NCBI GenBank assembly: GCA_036504075.1
Contig: DASXVX010000013.1
Coordinates: forward strand, 96,255-160,254
Reading direction: 5' to 3'
Length of the DNA stretch: 64,000 nucleotides
From: DASXVX01 sp036504075
Lineage (GTDB): Bacteria > Bacillota > Sulfobacillia > Symbiobacteriales > Symbiobacteriaceae
Made by a program: the position numbers and the translations under genes. Shown here one piece after another: positions 1-8,115 of this stretch. The notes beneath the pieces were generated by a model that was given only the letters and a program-made list of their open reading frames with translations, searched no databases and was not told the DNA's origin. Each line of letters opens with the position of its first letter. Position 1 is the stretch's first letter.

Positions 1-468
1 CTGGAGCCGGGGGAGTTCCTCGGGGAAATGGGCCTGTTCGCACATGCCCGGCACGAAGGCGACCTGATCGCATCGGCGGATTCCGACGCCTGCCTGGTGC
101 CCCGGGACGCCATCCAGCAGATTCTGCGGCGCCATCCGGACGTGGCGCTCCGGCTGGTGGAGGCCCTGGCCCAGCGGCTGGCCGAGGCGGAGCAGACCAT
201 CGCCGGACTGGGGCTGCGCGACGTGGGCGGGCGGCTGGCGGCGGAACTGGTGCGCATGGCCGCAGGCGTAAAGGCAATGCCGGACGGGAGCATTGTGGTG
301 CGGCCGGACGGACCCTGGGCCGAGCTGGCCATCCGGCTTGGCACGACGCCGGAGAGCCTGAGCCGGCGGCTGCGGGCACTGTGCGAGCAAGGCATTATCG
401 CCCAGCCGGAGCCCCGGACGGTGATCATCCGCCGCCTGGACCGGCTCGAGCGGATAGCGGAGGCGTAG
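1..468 (+). CDS. Crp/Fnr-family transcriptional regulator (C-terminal part)
   Basis: The reading frame is open from the first base of the window, so the true start lies upstream. The visible part holds the end of a cyclic-nucleotide-binding-type beta barrel (GEFLGEMGLF), a long dimerisation helix (residues about 45-75 of the visible part), and a C-terminal winged helix with a recognition helix around TTPESLSRRLRAL. This is the Crp/Fnr layout. No Fnr-type iron-sulfur cysteines can be judged because the N terminus is missing. A strong terminator follows 12 bases after the stop codon. The ligand and target genes cannot be inferred. Confidence 0.88.
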   Translation: MEPGEFLGEMGLFAHARHEGDLIASADSDACLVPRDAIQQILRRHPDVALRLVEALAQRLAEAEQTIAGLGLRDVGGRLAAELVRMAAGVKAMPDGSIVVRPDGPWAELAIRLGTTPESLSRRLRALCEQGIIAQPEPRTVIIRRLDRLERIAEA

Positions 469-480
469 TCGTCATACAAA

Positions 481-517
481 ACCGCCCTGCGTCGTGAGCC
501 GGCAGGGCGGTCGTTTT
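481..517 (+). terminator. Rho-independent terminator after the Crp/Fnr gene
   Basis: A 10-bp perfect stem, ACCGCCCTGC at 481-490 with GCAGGGCGGT at 502-511, has an 11-base loop and is followed by a run of six T at 513-518. Confidence 0.9.
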
Positions 518-542
518 TTGCGTCAGAAAGGAGTGCAATTGA

Positions 543-937
543 ATGGGTCCGGCGCATTTGGCGGCACTGCGTCTGATCTGCACCAGGTTGGACGGCAAGC
601 AGTTGAACTGGGCGTTGACTGGCAGCCTGAATTTCGCGTTGCAGGGAGTTCCCGTCAGCGTCAACGATATCGATATCCAAGCTGACCGTGCCGGGGCCTA
701 TGAGATCGAGCGGCGATAGACGGAATCAAGGTCGAAATTATGGGTGACATCCAGAAACGCCTTCCCGACGGGTCCTGGGAGGAACCGGTCAACCCGGCCC
801 GGTACCGGCAGTTTGTAGAGGTCGATGGCATTCAAGTGCCGGTTCTTTCCCTGAAGTATGAGCAGCGAGCATACGTAACGCTCGGCCGGAGCGACAAGGC
901 AAGGTTGTTAGAGGAGTGGTTGCGCAACCACGGATAG
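543..937 (+). pseudogene. Decayed nucleotidyltransferase-fold gene
   Basis: Two short open frames look like the two ends of one protein. The first (543-719, RBS AAAGGAG just upstream) encodes LNWALTGSLNFALQGVPV followed by NDIDIQADRAGAYEIER, the GS...DxD signature of the nucleotidyltransferase fold, and then stops at TAG 717. The second, in another frame (readable from about 719, first ATG at 740), encodes DGIKVEIMGDIQKRLPDG and ends with a basic helical tail. In intact relatives these segments are joined by roughly 20-30 residues that are missing here. An internal deletion with a frame change explains both the stop and the frame shift. The frame assignment is direct; family membership and the deletion are inferred from family knowledge. 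Confidence 0.65.
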
Positions 938-1054
938 GATCGACGCAGCCGCCAGTGCACAGTATGCGAGCGCTAGCGGCATGCGGCTGCTTGGCAGCCG
1001 AAAGCAAATGACCGCTCCCATTGTTTCCCCCGTTCGGGGTACAATAGGCGAGAG

Positions 1055-1186
1055 GTGACCCGTGTGTCGAAAACTCCGAGAGCCAGAATTGCCTCCTGTT
1101 ACGATCATCTCAGCGCCATCCGGCTCACGCCTGCGGGTGAGCAAGTGCTGGCACAACTCGGCGTCAACCTGGAGGAGCACGCATGA
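1055..1186 (+). CDS. Small hypothetical protein coupled to the next gene
   Basis: A 43-codon frame starts at GTG 1055 (GTG 1064 is an alternative after GAGGTGA). It encodes a basic N terminus and a stretch LTPAGEQVLAQLGV that resembles the end of a winged-helix domain. Its TGA (1184-1186) overlaps the ATG of the downstream membrane-protein gene in an ATGA arrangement typical of translational coupling. That overlap is the main argument that it is translated. No family was recognised, and it could also be a remnant. Confidence 0.4.
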   Translation: MTRVSKTPRARIASCYDHLSAIRLTPAGEQVLAQLGVNLEEHA

Positions 1187-1458
1187 ACCCTCTCGTACGC
1201 GAAACCGCCATCATTACGTTTTACACCTTCTGGTACTCTGCCCTCATCGGCGCTGCGACCGCCCTGCTCCTCAAGTGGCCGCTCACGGCCACCTACATGC
1301 TGGCAATATTGACCATCGGGCCGTCTTTGGCCATCCTCCGGGGCCGGAACCGGGAGAAGGACAAGCTGGACATCGGCGAACGGGCGGCCGCCGAGATTCT
1401 CTCCCTGATTATTCTCATGGCCATCGGTGGACTGGCCGGCCGCTACCTGGGCCGCTGA
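1183..1458 (+). CDS. Small membrane protein, unknown function
   Basis: This encodes a 91-residue protein with hydrophobic segments at about residues 8-28 and 32-52, a charged cytoplasmic-looking loop (RGRNREKDKLDIGERAAAE) and a third hydrophobic stretch at about 70-88 ending GLAGRYLGR. The start ATG has GGAGGA 9 bases upstream, inside the preceding small frame, with which it overlaps by 4 bases. I do not recognise the family. The lipoprotein gene starts 47 bases downstream and may be co-transcribed. Confidence 0.7.
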   Translation: MNPLVRETAIITFYTFWYSALIGAATALLLKWPLTATYMLAILTIGPSLAILRGRNREKDKLDIGERAAAEILSLIILMAIGGLAGRYLGR

Positions 1459-1505
1459 AACCTGTAAACATTCTCCTCCGTCTTAATGGCAGGAGGCTGA
1501 TGAGC

Positions 1506-1934
1506 ATGAAACGAGTCTGCTTGCTGCTGGCACTCCTGAGCCTGCTAGCCGGCGGCTGCATGTCGTCGGGTGAGAAGACGCCCAGGTGGGAGCGCATCAC
1601 ATACAGCCGGTCCGGCGGCATCGCCGGGTTCGACCAGCAGCTTACTATTGGGACCGACGGCAGCTACAACATCATCGACCGCGGGCGCAAGACCGTCAGC
1701 GGCAAGCTTCCGGGGGCCGAACTCAAGGCCCTGCGGGAGCGGGTTGCGGCCGTGCAGTGGGCACAAATGGCGCCCAAGTACATCAACCCGGAAATCGCCG
1801 ACGCCATTTTTGAAGGCGTCGCGATTGATATCGACGCCCACAGCTACACCACGCTGGTAGGCACCGGCGGCGCACCGCCGGCGGAGCTACGGCAACTGCT
1901 GCAACTACTCATGCAGATCGCCACCAGGCCGTAG
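1506..1934 (+). CDS. Putative lipoprotein, unknown function
   Basis: The product is 142 residues. A type II signal peptide is clear: MKR followed by a hydrophobic core and the lipobox LAGGC, with the acylated cysteine at residue 18. The mature part is rich in beta-prone segments (QQLTIGTDGSYNIIDRG) and ends in a Leu-rich helix, resembling small secreted lipoproteins without an assigned function. ATG 1506 was chosen because AGGAGG at 1491-1496 gives 9-base spacing; ATG 1500 in the same frame is possible. A terminator lies 16 bases after the stop. Confidence 0.75.
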   Translation: MKRVCLLLALLSLLAGGCMSSGEKTPRWERITYSRSGGIAGFDQQLTIGTDGSYNIIDRGRKTVSGKLPGAELKALRERVAAVQWAQMAPKYINPEIADAIFEGVAIDIDAHSYTTLVGTGGAPPAELRQLLQLLMQIATRP

Positions 1935-1950
1935 GGCCGCACAAAAGCCG

Positions 1951-1982
1951 ACCCCTCACTCCCATGGGAGCGAGGGGTTTTC
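1951..1982 (+). terminator. Terminator between convergent genes
   Basis: A near-perfect stem-loop (ACCCCTC-A-CTCCC paired with GGGAG-C-GAGGGGT) spans 1951-1978 and is followed by TTTT. It lies between the lipoprotein gene and the convergent 2H phosphoesterase gene. Confidence 0.85.
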
Positions 1983-1984
1983 CG

Positions 1985-2518
1985 TCAGGCGCAACCGAGC
2001 GGAAACGACCGGGTGATGTCCCAACGCCCCCGGCCCCGGAGCAGGTGGATTTTCTCCACGGTGAACCGGCGTTTGAAGCGGATGTCGCCCAGGGCCCGGC
2101 GCGCCTCGCCGAGGTCCTCCGGCGCGAGCTTGTCGGCCAGGGTCAGATGCGGCGTATAGGTGCCCCCTTCGAAGCGGTCGGAGAGCGTCTCGACGAAGCC
2201 GTCCAACCCGTTCACCAGGTCCTGGTGCAGGCCCAGCAACGGCTCGGACTCCTCCACCCGGACATAGAGGACGGAGTTCCGGAAGACGCCCAGACCGCCA
2301 AGCTGCAGTTCGAAGGGCTCCCAGCGTTCGACAATCGCTTCGACCGTGTCAACGACGGTGGCGCCGGTCTGGCGGAACAGGAACGGGGACTTGACCGTGA
2401 TGTGAGGCGGATAGACGGATCGAAGCAGGGGATGCTTCTCACGGATGGCCATCAGCTCACGGTACATGTCCGGCGGCGGCAGAATCACCATACCGAAAGC
2501 GTACGTGGTTGTAGTCAT
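1985..2518 (-). CDS. 2'-5' RNA ligase-like 2H phosphoesterase
   Basis: The 177-residue product carries the two HxT motifs that define 2H phosphoesterases: PPHITVK with His39/Thr41 and YTPHLTL with His124/Thr126. The spacing and total length match bacterial LigT/YjcG-type proteins, which act on cyclic phosphodiester or 2',5'-linked RNA ends; the substrate here is unknown. The start used is the ATG at 2518, which begins the MTTTTYAFGMVIL strand. A longer in-frame start exists upstream, but no well-placed ribosome binding site supports either strongly. Confidence 0.82.
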   Translation of the reverse strand: MTTTTYAFGMVILPPPDMYRELMAIREKHPLLRSVYPPHITVKSPFLFRQTGATVVDTVEAIVERWEPFELQLGGLGVFRNSVLYVRVEESEPLLGLHQDLVNGLDGFVETLSDRFEGGTYTPHLTLADKLAPEDLGEARRALGDIRFKRRFTVEKIHLLRGRGRWDITRSFPLGCA

Positions 2519-2652
2519 CGCGGTTATGACAACCTCCCAACGGGGACTCCGCATAGAGTTTCCCTCTTCGACACGCCGTTCCCTTCCGGGAGGATTTCGC
2601 GTGCAAGTCACAGAATTTTGACGATGCGGATCGTAAGGGGAGGAATGTACCG

Positions 2653-3105
2653 ATGGATGTAAAGCAGATCCTGTTGGAGAGCCTGGAGAAGGAGCGGCGC
2701 CTGACTCGGGAGACCATCGCCGCCATGACGGACGGCGACGTGGAATTCAAACCCACGCCGGGGCAAATGAGTTTCGGCAGCCAGGCGCTGCATATTGCCG
2801 GCTCGTGGGCCGTCTTTTTGGAAGGCATTCAGGGCCAGGGCTGGAACTGGGAGAAGATCTCCAGCCTGGCCGATTACCCCACACTTCCTGCTATTTTGGC
2901 GAAACTCGACGACGTGACCGCCGCGGAAGCCGCTTACTACAAAGACCTGGAGCCGGAGGCGTTCATGCGAGATGTGCACACGGGCTGGGGTCCGCCGGAA
3001 CCGCTGGCGAAACTGATCATCAGCTTCCTGGCCCACGAGGCGCACCACCGTGGCCAGCTGGTCACCTACTTGCGGCTCAAAGGCATGACGCCGGCCCAGT
3101 ATTAG
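2653..3105 (+). CDS. DinB-family metal-dependent protein
   Basis: The 150-residue product fits the DinB/YfiT four-helix bundle. It has a first helix with LLESLEKERRLT, a His in SQALHIAGSW (His47), and a C-terminal HEAHHRGQL motif (His128 and His131 or His132) that supplies the other metal ligands. Family members are metal-binding and include thiol transferases and hydrolases; the substrate here cannot be assigned. GGGGAGGAA lies upstream of the ATG. It runs divergently from the 2H phosphoesterase gene. Confidence 0.88.
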   Translation: MDVKQILLESLEKERRLTRETIAAMTDGDVEFKPTPGQMSFGSQALHIAGSWAVFLEGIQGQGWNWEKISSLADYPTLPAILAKLDDVTAAEAAYYKDLEPEAFMRDVHTGWGPPEPLAKLIISFLAHEAHHRGQLVTYLRLKGMTPAQY

Positions 3106-3119
3106 ATTCACCCTCACAG

Positions 3120-3149
3120 CGAGGCACCATTCCGGGAGATGGTGCCTCG
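3120..3149 (+). terminator. Possible terminator or processing hairpin
   Basis: An 11-bp perfect stem (CGAGGCACCAT at 3120-3130 with ATGGTGCCTCG at 3139-3149) lies 15 bases after the DinB stop. No T run follows, so termination is uncertain. Confidence 0.5.
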
Positions 3150-3225
3150 GTGCAGTTTCCAGGCATGGGTGGGGCCGCGAACGGTGAACATAAACCTGGG
3201 TGTCAAGCAAAGGAGGGAGCAGCGA

Positions 3226-3492
3226 ATGGCCAACAATCAGCAGATGACTCCCCTGACCGAAAAAGACCTGGCCTACATCAAAGATACCATGTCCTGGGAA
3301 CTTGTAGCCTGCAAGAAGGCCTTCCAGTACGCCCACCAGACCCTGGAACCCGAATGCCGCAGCCTCATGTTCCGGATCGCGGAGGAACATCAGCGGAACT
3401 TCGAACGGATTCTGCAGCACATGGGCGAACACGTCAGCCAGTCCGTCCAGGCGTCCATTTCCGGCGCCCAGCCGACCGCCACGCACGTTTAA
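3226..3492 (+). CDS. Small spore-coat-associated protein (CotF-adjacent type)
   Basis: The 88-residue helical protein has a core LTEKDLAYIKDTMSWELVA, then KKAFQYAHQ and EEHQRNFERILQH, the two-helix pattern of short proteins that precede CotF-like spore coat genes in endospore formers. AGGAGGG lies 8 bases before the ATG. The CotF-family gene follows after 19 bases, so the two are probably one transcription unit expressed during sporulation. The function is inferred from context and family resemblance. Confidence 0.72.
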   Translation: MANNQQMTPLTEKDLAYIKDTMSWELVACKKAFQYAHQTLEPECRSLMFRIAEEHQRNFERILQHMGEHVSQSVQASISGAQPTATHV

Positions 3493-3511
3493 AGCAAGGG
3501 GGGAGCGCCCA

Positions 3512-3919
3512 GTGACGCAACAGGTGCAGCCGCAGTTCACTTTTGAGGGCGGCCATCTCATGATGTACCACACCGAGCCCACCGGCTTGCCCCAGGTCAA
3601 AGACGGCAACGTCAACGACCGGGACCGGATGCAGGACCTGCTGGCGACCGAGAAGTACCTGTCGACCGCCTATAATACCGCCCTGCTGGAGGCCAGCCAT
3701 GACTGCCTCAGCCACGTCTGGCAGCAGAACCAAGACACCTGCCAGAAGCTCCAGCGGCAGGTCTTCGACACCATGTTCAAAAAGGGCTGGTACAAGCTGC
3801 CTGTGGCCGACGCCCAGTCCGTTTCCCATGCCTACGGGCAGTTCGACCAGTACAAGGTCCAGCTTCCGTTCCCGTCCAACATTCGGCCTCTGGGCACCAG
3901 CGCGGCCGGCATGCATTAG
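3512..3919 (+). CDS. CotF-family spore coat protein
   Basis: The 135-residue product contains the CotF signature NDRDRMQDLLATEKYLSTAY, then a second helix around Leu-Glu-Ala-Ser-His and a C-terminal QRQVFDTMFKKGWYKLPVAD. This ferritin-like two-helix layout is shared by Bacillus CotF and clostridial coat proteins. It starts at GTG 3512 behind GGGGGGAG. It is an independent indication that the host forms endospores. Expression in the mother cell is expected from the family but no promoter was identified. Confidence 0.88.
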   Translation: MTQQVQPQFTFEGGHLMMYHTEPTGLPQVKDGNVNDRDRMQDLLATEKYLSTAYNTALLEASHDCLSHVWQQNQDTCQKLQRQVFDTMFKKGWYKLPVADAQSVSHAYGQFDQYKVQLPFPSNIRPLGTSAAGMH

Positions 3920-3963
3920 CTGCCCGCCCGCGGAGCAACCCGCAACCGGGTGGCGGAATAGAA

Positions 3964-3997
3964 AACGGGGGTGCTGCCGATGAGCAGCACCCCCGTT
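3964..3997. terminator. Bidirectional terminator between cotF-like and MFS genes
   Basis: A long GC-rich inverted repeat, AACGGGGGTGCTGC paired with GCAGCACCCCCGTT, lies between convergent genes. T-rich flanks occur on both strands (TTTTCT on the minus strand), so it can serve both. Confidence 0.87.
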
Positions 3998-4011
3998 GTG
4001 TTATCTGTGAT

Positions 4012-5226
4012 TCAGTCCGCCGCCGAAACGCCGGACGCCGGCGCCGCCTCGCCCTTGCGCACCATGAAAATGCAGACCGCCGCCAACACCATGAACAGAA
4101 TGGCCACCGGGAAGAAGTACGTGTAGCCCAGCGTGTCGAACACCCAGCCAAACATGGGCGGCCCGACGATGTTGGCGGCGCTGGAGAACAGGTAATAGAG
4201 GCCGGTGTAGGTGCCCATCTGGCCTTCCGGGGCCATCTGTGCGATCATCGGGAACGAGTTGATGTTCACAAACGCCCAGGCAAAGCCGGCCAGCACCAGG
4301 AACGGAATACCCTGGCTCAGGTCGGTCAGGCGTGAGAGCAGCACGTAGGCGACGATCATTCCGCCCAGGCCACCCATGATCGACCACTTCCGGCCGAAGC
4401 CCTTGAAGAAGCGGGAGCCTTCCGCCAGGAACCCGGCCGGGATCGCCATTACCAGGAACGAAGCGGCCACGAACGTCATGAGCCGGGCCACCCGCGCCGT
4501 CTCCTGGTGCAAGTGTTCCGTGCCGTAGGTCGTCAGCCAGGTCTCGACGCCGTTGTACGAAATGAACCAGAAGAAGATCGCCAGCAGCATCAGAATGGTG
4601 CTGCGGTCCCGCACCATGCGGGGCGAGAAACGCTCGCTCTGTTCCGTGGCTCCCGCCGGTTCCCGAATCCAGAAGAAGAAAGCCAGGGCGACGCCGACCA
4701 GCATAACCGCCACTGCGAAGAATGGAGCGCCGGGATACAGCTTATAAAGGAACGAGCCGCCGAACATAGCGATCGCGGCGCCCAGACCGCCCATGAAGTT
4801 GATGATGCCGTTCGCCTTCGACCGCAGTTCCTGCGGCGTCACGTCGGGCATGAGGGCGACCACCGGCGACCGGAAGGTGGCCATGGCGAGGTTCATGACG
4901 ATGGTAGCGGTCAGCAGCAGTCCGAGGCTGGAGGCCCACCCGAAGGGAATGAGGAACAGGAAAATGGCGGCAACCGGTGCCCCCACCAGGAGGTACGGAA
5001 TTCGGCGCCCGTAGCGGGTATGGGTCCGGTCGCTCAGGTAACCCATGAAGGGAATCAGCGTGATGGCCAGAATGTTGTCAATCGTCATGATCCAACCGAT
5101 GAGCATCTTACTGTCGATGAATTTGGCATAGAACAGTGGCATGTACTGGTTATAGATCGGCCAGACCAGGGAGATGCCAAAGAACCCCAAACCAATGACG
5201 AAGGTGTTCTTCCAGTTCAGCTTCAA
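4012..5226 (-). CDS. Major facilitator superfamily transporter
   Basis: The 404-residue integral membrane protein has about 12 hydrophobic segments. The cytoplasmic loop GYLSDRTHTRYGRRIPY between helices 2 and 3 matches the MFS signature, and the N-terminal helix GLGFFGISLVWPIYNQYMP resembles SLC45 and GPH-type sugar transporters. The substrate may be a sugar or other small solute, but this is only inferred. Translation starts at TTG 5226 with AAGGAGG about 7 bases upstream. It stands alone, divergent from the lipase gene. Confidence 0.85.
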   Translation of the reverse strand: MKLNWKNTFVIGLGFFGISLVWPIYNQYMPLFYAKFIDSKMLIGWIMTIDNILAITLIPFMGYLSDRTHTRYGRRIPYLLVGAPVAAIFLFLIPFGWASSLGLLLTATIVMNLAMATFRSPVVALMPDVTPQELRSKANGIINFMGGLGAAIAMFGGSFLYKLYPGAPFFAVAVMLVGVALAFFFWIREPAGATEQSERFSPRMVRDRSTILMLLAIFFWFISYNGVETWLTTYGTEHLHQETARVARLMTFVAASFLVMAIPAGFLAEGSRFFKGFGRKWSIMGGLGGMIVAYVLLSRLTDLSQGIPFLVLAGFAWAFVNINSFPMIAQMAPEGQMGTYTGLYYLFSSAANIVGPPMFGWVFDTLGYTYFFPVAILFMVLAAVCIFMVRKGEAAPASGVSAAD

Positions 5227-5308
5227 TTGTCAGCCTCCTTCACCCGAAATCCCGCAACATCACTTCTTTTCGATGTTAAAGTATTCCTGCTTTCGGAGGA
5301 TGAGTGGG

Positions 5309-5329
5309 TTTCCTGCTTTATGCAGGAAA
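5309..5329. promoter_or_regulatory. Perfect inverted repeat in divergent promoter region
   Basis: TTTCCTGC-TTTAT-GCAGGAAA is an 8-bp perfect inverted repeat in the 149-bp divergent gap between the MFS transporter and the hydrolase. A half-site copy, ATTCCTGCTTT, lies about 25 bases upstream at 5284-5294. This pattern fits a dimeric repressor operator or the hairpin of a leader. No promoter was confidently placed. Confidence 0.4.
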
Positions 5330-5375
5330 AGCACCCGGCACAGACGAAATTCGCGGTTCAGAGAGGGGAATGTCC

Positions 5376-6215
5376 ATGCGTGAGCGCACCGGGAACCTGA
5401 GCGGACAGGGCGGGCTGAATCTCTTTTACCGGGTCTGGGAAGCGGAGCGGCCGGTCGGAAACCTTGTGCTTTCCCACGGGATGAACGAGCACAGCGGGCG
5501 GTACAGCCATGTCGCCCGGTACTTCACGGATCTCGGGCTTACGGTCTGGGCGCTGGACCACCGGGGGCACGGGCGGTCCGAAGGGACCCGTTGCCATGTC
5601 GACCGGTTCGGCGAGTACCTGGCAGACTTGCGTCTCCTTGTCGAAATGGCGGGCGCCGAGGGCGGGAAGCCGCTCCTCCTGGGTCACAGCATGGGCGGCC
5701 TCATCGCGTTCCGGTACGCCGTCGCCTACCCGGAGACCCTCGCGGCGCTGGTTCTCACGTCGCCGCTCTTTCAGGCCAAAGTGAAAGTCGATCCCATAAA
5801 GGCGGCTATCGCACCACTCATGGCCCGGCTGCTCCCCCGCCTTCAGATGCCGGCGGGCATCGCTCCGGAATCCGTCTCCCGGGATCCCGAGGTGGTGAAA
5901 GCTTACGCGGCTGACCCGCTGGTTGGCACCAAGGCGACCCCCCGGTGGTACACCGAATGCATGCATGCCGCGGGTGAGTGCGCCGGCCTGGCCTCCGGCC
6001 TGAAGCTGCCGGCCCTGTTCCTGCAAGCCGGCGGCGACCTGCTGGTCGATCCCGAAGCGACCCGGCAGGTATACAATCGCACCGGTCACGACCGTAAATC
6101 GTTCAAGCTGTATGCCGACCGGTACCACGAGATCTTGAACGATCCGGGCAAGGAAGAGGTGCTGGCGGACATTAGCCACTGGCTCCGGACCGAAGGACTG
6201 CTGCCACAGAGATAA
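5376..6215 (+). CDS. Alpha/beta hydrolase, monoacylglycerol-lipase-like
   Basis: The 279-residue product has the HGMNEHSGRY oxyanion region, a DHRGHGRSEG turn, the nucleophile elbow GHSMGG (Ser105), an acid residue in GGDLLVD and the catalytic His in RYHEIL near the C terminus. This order and spacing match bacterial monoacylglycerol lipases and lysophospholipases (Hydrolase_4 family). ATG 5376 was preferred over ATG 5370 because it is 7 bases from GAGGGGA. It is a soluble cytoplasmic enzyme with no signal peptide. Confidence 0.87.
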   Translation: MRERTGNLSGQGGLNLFYRVWEAERPVGNLVLSHGMNEHSGRYSHVARYFTDLGLTVWALDHRGHGRSEGTRCHVDRFGEYLADLRLLVEMAGAEGGKPLLLGHSMGGLIAFRYAVAYPETLAALVLTSPLFQAKVKVDPIKAAIAPLMARLLPRLQMPAGIAPESVSRDPEVVKAYAADPLVGTKATPRWYTECMHAAGECAGLASGLKLPALFLQAGGDLLVDPEATRQVYNRTGHDRKSFKLYADRYHEILNDPGKEEVLADISHWLRTEGLLPQR

Positions 6216-6306
6216 CCCATCGTGGAAGCCACTGGAGCAGCAGGAGCAGGGCAGTTTCGGCAGGAATATGAACATCCACAGATAAACCCGGCGGAAGGTG
6301 GTCCGT

Positions 6307-8019
6307 GTGTTCAATAAACTGTTCAAAAGCACTCCACGCAAAGAGGAACTGCCGGGCGCGCCGTCTTCGGTACCCGACTTTGGCGATCTGGGGGATAACG
6401 GGTGGGTGGAATTGACCGGGGGCCGGCTGGTGGCGCACGACCCGGTGGGTGACGGCCGGTTTGCCACCATTTCGGCCGAAGGACCCGTCCGGGTCTGGAT
6501 CAACGGCGAGGACGTGTCGGGCGTCTCCGTCGTCACGTCCGGCGATGAGATTCGCTGGGAGTTGAACTCGGACCCCGGCAGCTTCGCCGAAATCACCCTT
6601 GCCGACGACGGCATGTCCGCGACCATGAAGGTCACGTCCGACGCCATCCGTCTGCCCGACACCATCACCCTGTCCGGGCAGGCACCCGCAGTGGTTCGGC
6701 CGGGGTACTCGCCGCGGGCGCGGCAGCGGATCGGATCGCCCAAACAGCATATTTTGGACCAGATGGCGGTCCTGGGTATTACTGCCGGTATTGACGAAGC
6801 GGCGATCGACCGCGAGCTGGCCGACCCGACCGGCCGCCCGGCGGTCATCGCCCGCGGGCAGGAAGCCGTGCCGTTCCGGTCGGGCCGGTGGGTCTGGCGG
6901 CTGAACGAATGGGCCCTGACCGAACCCGGGCAGGTCGTGGCAATCAGCGAAGGCGGCCAGCCGGCCAAGCCGCGCACGACTGTGCAGGGCGAAACCGTGC
7001 ACGTCTACCAGCAGCCGGCGGAGGCCGAGGGCTTCCTGGCCGGCAAGGGGACCCGCCTGGTCGGCGGCACCCGCATCGTGGCTGCCATGGCGGGCCGGGC
7101 GCACCGGGTACCGATGAACGGGGCTTTCCAGGTCGACATCGTGCCGGTACAAACGCTGAATGGCTCGGTGGATGGCGAGTTGTCCGCCAAAGCGGACATC
7201 ATCGTGCGCGGCAATGTGCTCAATGCCAAAATCACCACGCCGGGCGAAATCCTGGTGACGGGCAGCGTGGAGAAAAGCGAACTGCGGGCCGAGGGCATTG
7301 TCATTTTGGGCGACGTTTTCCAGACGCTGCTGATGACGCTGCCGACCGGTCACTACCTGCCGCTCAAGGCGGAACTGCAGTTCATTCAGCACCGGGTCAT
7401 CGGGCTGAGGCGGCTCCTGGAAGGCGACCGGCACCTGCGGGAGCAGCTTCTGAAAGACATGGCCATCTTCGTTCGGGCGCTGCGGCGACGGGCCGACGAG
7501 ATGGGTGTCGATCATCCGGCTTTCCAGAAAGTCATGGCCGACCTCGCCCGCACGTTCAGCACGCTGGACGGCGGCTCGGTCTTCACCCTGGCCACGGCGG
7601 ACGTGGTCCTGAGCCAGCTGGAGGCAATGTTGAACGCCCCCACGCCGGCAGGCGGCAGCGGGGGCGTTTCGGCCCGGTCTATGGCCCACGGGCGAGTATG
7701 GGCGGCCGGGGACGTCGAGGTGGAGGACCGGTGCTCGGGCTGCTCCATCTACGCCGGCGGCTCGATGCGCACGCCGCCGGCGGCGGTGGTCACGCAGTCG
7801 GACATCGTGGCCGGCGAGCAGGTCCAGGCGGGCATTTTGGCCACCATGAATGGGGCCACGCCGGTCACCATCCGGGCCCGGCGGGCCGAGGTGGAAGAGG
7901 TCCAGCCAGGGGCGGCGTTTGAGTTCGGGGCGAGCCGGCGGGACTTCAAGGTGGACAAGGGCCGCACCATGGCGGGGATCAACGCCAGTGGTCAGATTTT
8001 AGTAAAGCATGTCAGTTAG
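6307..8019 (+). CDS. FapA / DUF342-family protein
   Basis: The product is about 570 residues. Its central part alternates short beta repeats, GELSAKADIIVRGNVLNAKI then GEILVTGSVEKSELRAEG, and later AHGRVWAAGDVEVEDRCSGC. These form the right-handed beta-helix of the FapA (DUF342) family. A coiled-coil-rich helical insertion occurs at about residues 360-440. Family members are linked to flagellar assembly or polar localisation in some bacteria, but no flagellar gene is nearby. Start GTG 6307 is preferred (GGAAGGTGG upstream); GTG 6298 is in frame. Confidence 0.78.
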   Translation: MFNKLFKSTPRKEELPGAPSSVPDFGDLGDNGWVELTGGRLVAHDPVGDGRFATISAEGPVRVWINGEDVSGVSVVTSGDEIRWELNSDPGSFAEITLADDGMSATMKVTSDAIRLPDTITLSGQAPAVVRPGYSPRARQRIGSPKQHILDQMAVLGITAGIDEAAIDRELADPTGRPAVIARGQEAVPFRSGRWVWRLNEWALTEPGQVVAISEGGQPAKPRTTVQGETVHVYQQPAEAEGFLAGKGTRLVGGTRIVAAMAGRAHRVPMNGAFQVDIVPVQTLNGSVDGELSAKADIIVRGNVLNAKITTPGEILVTGSVEKSELRAEGIVILGDVFQTLLMTLPTGHYLPLKAELQFIQHRVIGLRRLLEGDRHLREQLLKDMAIFVRALRRRADEMGVDHPAFQKVMADLARTFSTLDGGSVFTLATADVVLSQLEAMLNAPTPAGGSGGVSARSMAHGRVWAAGDVEVEDRCSGCSIYAGGSMRTPPAAVVTQSDIVAGEQVQAGILATMNGATPVTIRARRAEVEEVQPGAAFEFGASRRDFKVDKGRTMAGINASGQILVKHVS

Positions 8020-8054
8020 GGTTGTGGTTGCGGTCGCGTCCGCTGCATAGTGGC

Positions 8055-8115
8055 CCGCCCCGGTAGACGGGCGCCCCGTCCGGGGGCCTCGTCCTGCCGG
8101 GGCGGCTTATTTTTG
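8055..8115 (+). terminator. Terminator after the FapA-family gene
   Basis: CCGCCCCGG (8055-8063) pairs with CCGGGGCGG (8097-8105), with a further GC-rich hairpin inside, followed by TTATTTTT. Confidence 0.75.

Noticed and set aside
543..719. The TAG at 717 as a recoded codon, like the TGA at 13657
   Set aside because: The continuation after the TAG in the same frame is not protein-like; the matching sequence is in another frame with residues missing, so deletion is the better explanation.
1062..1934. A 290-codon frame covering the small membrane protein and lipoprotein
   Set aside because: Its first half overlaps the small membrane gene in another frame; only the last 142 codons have a start, ribosome binding site and signal peptide.
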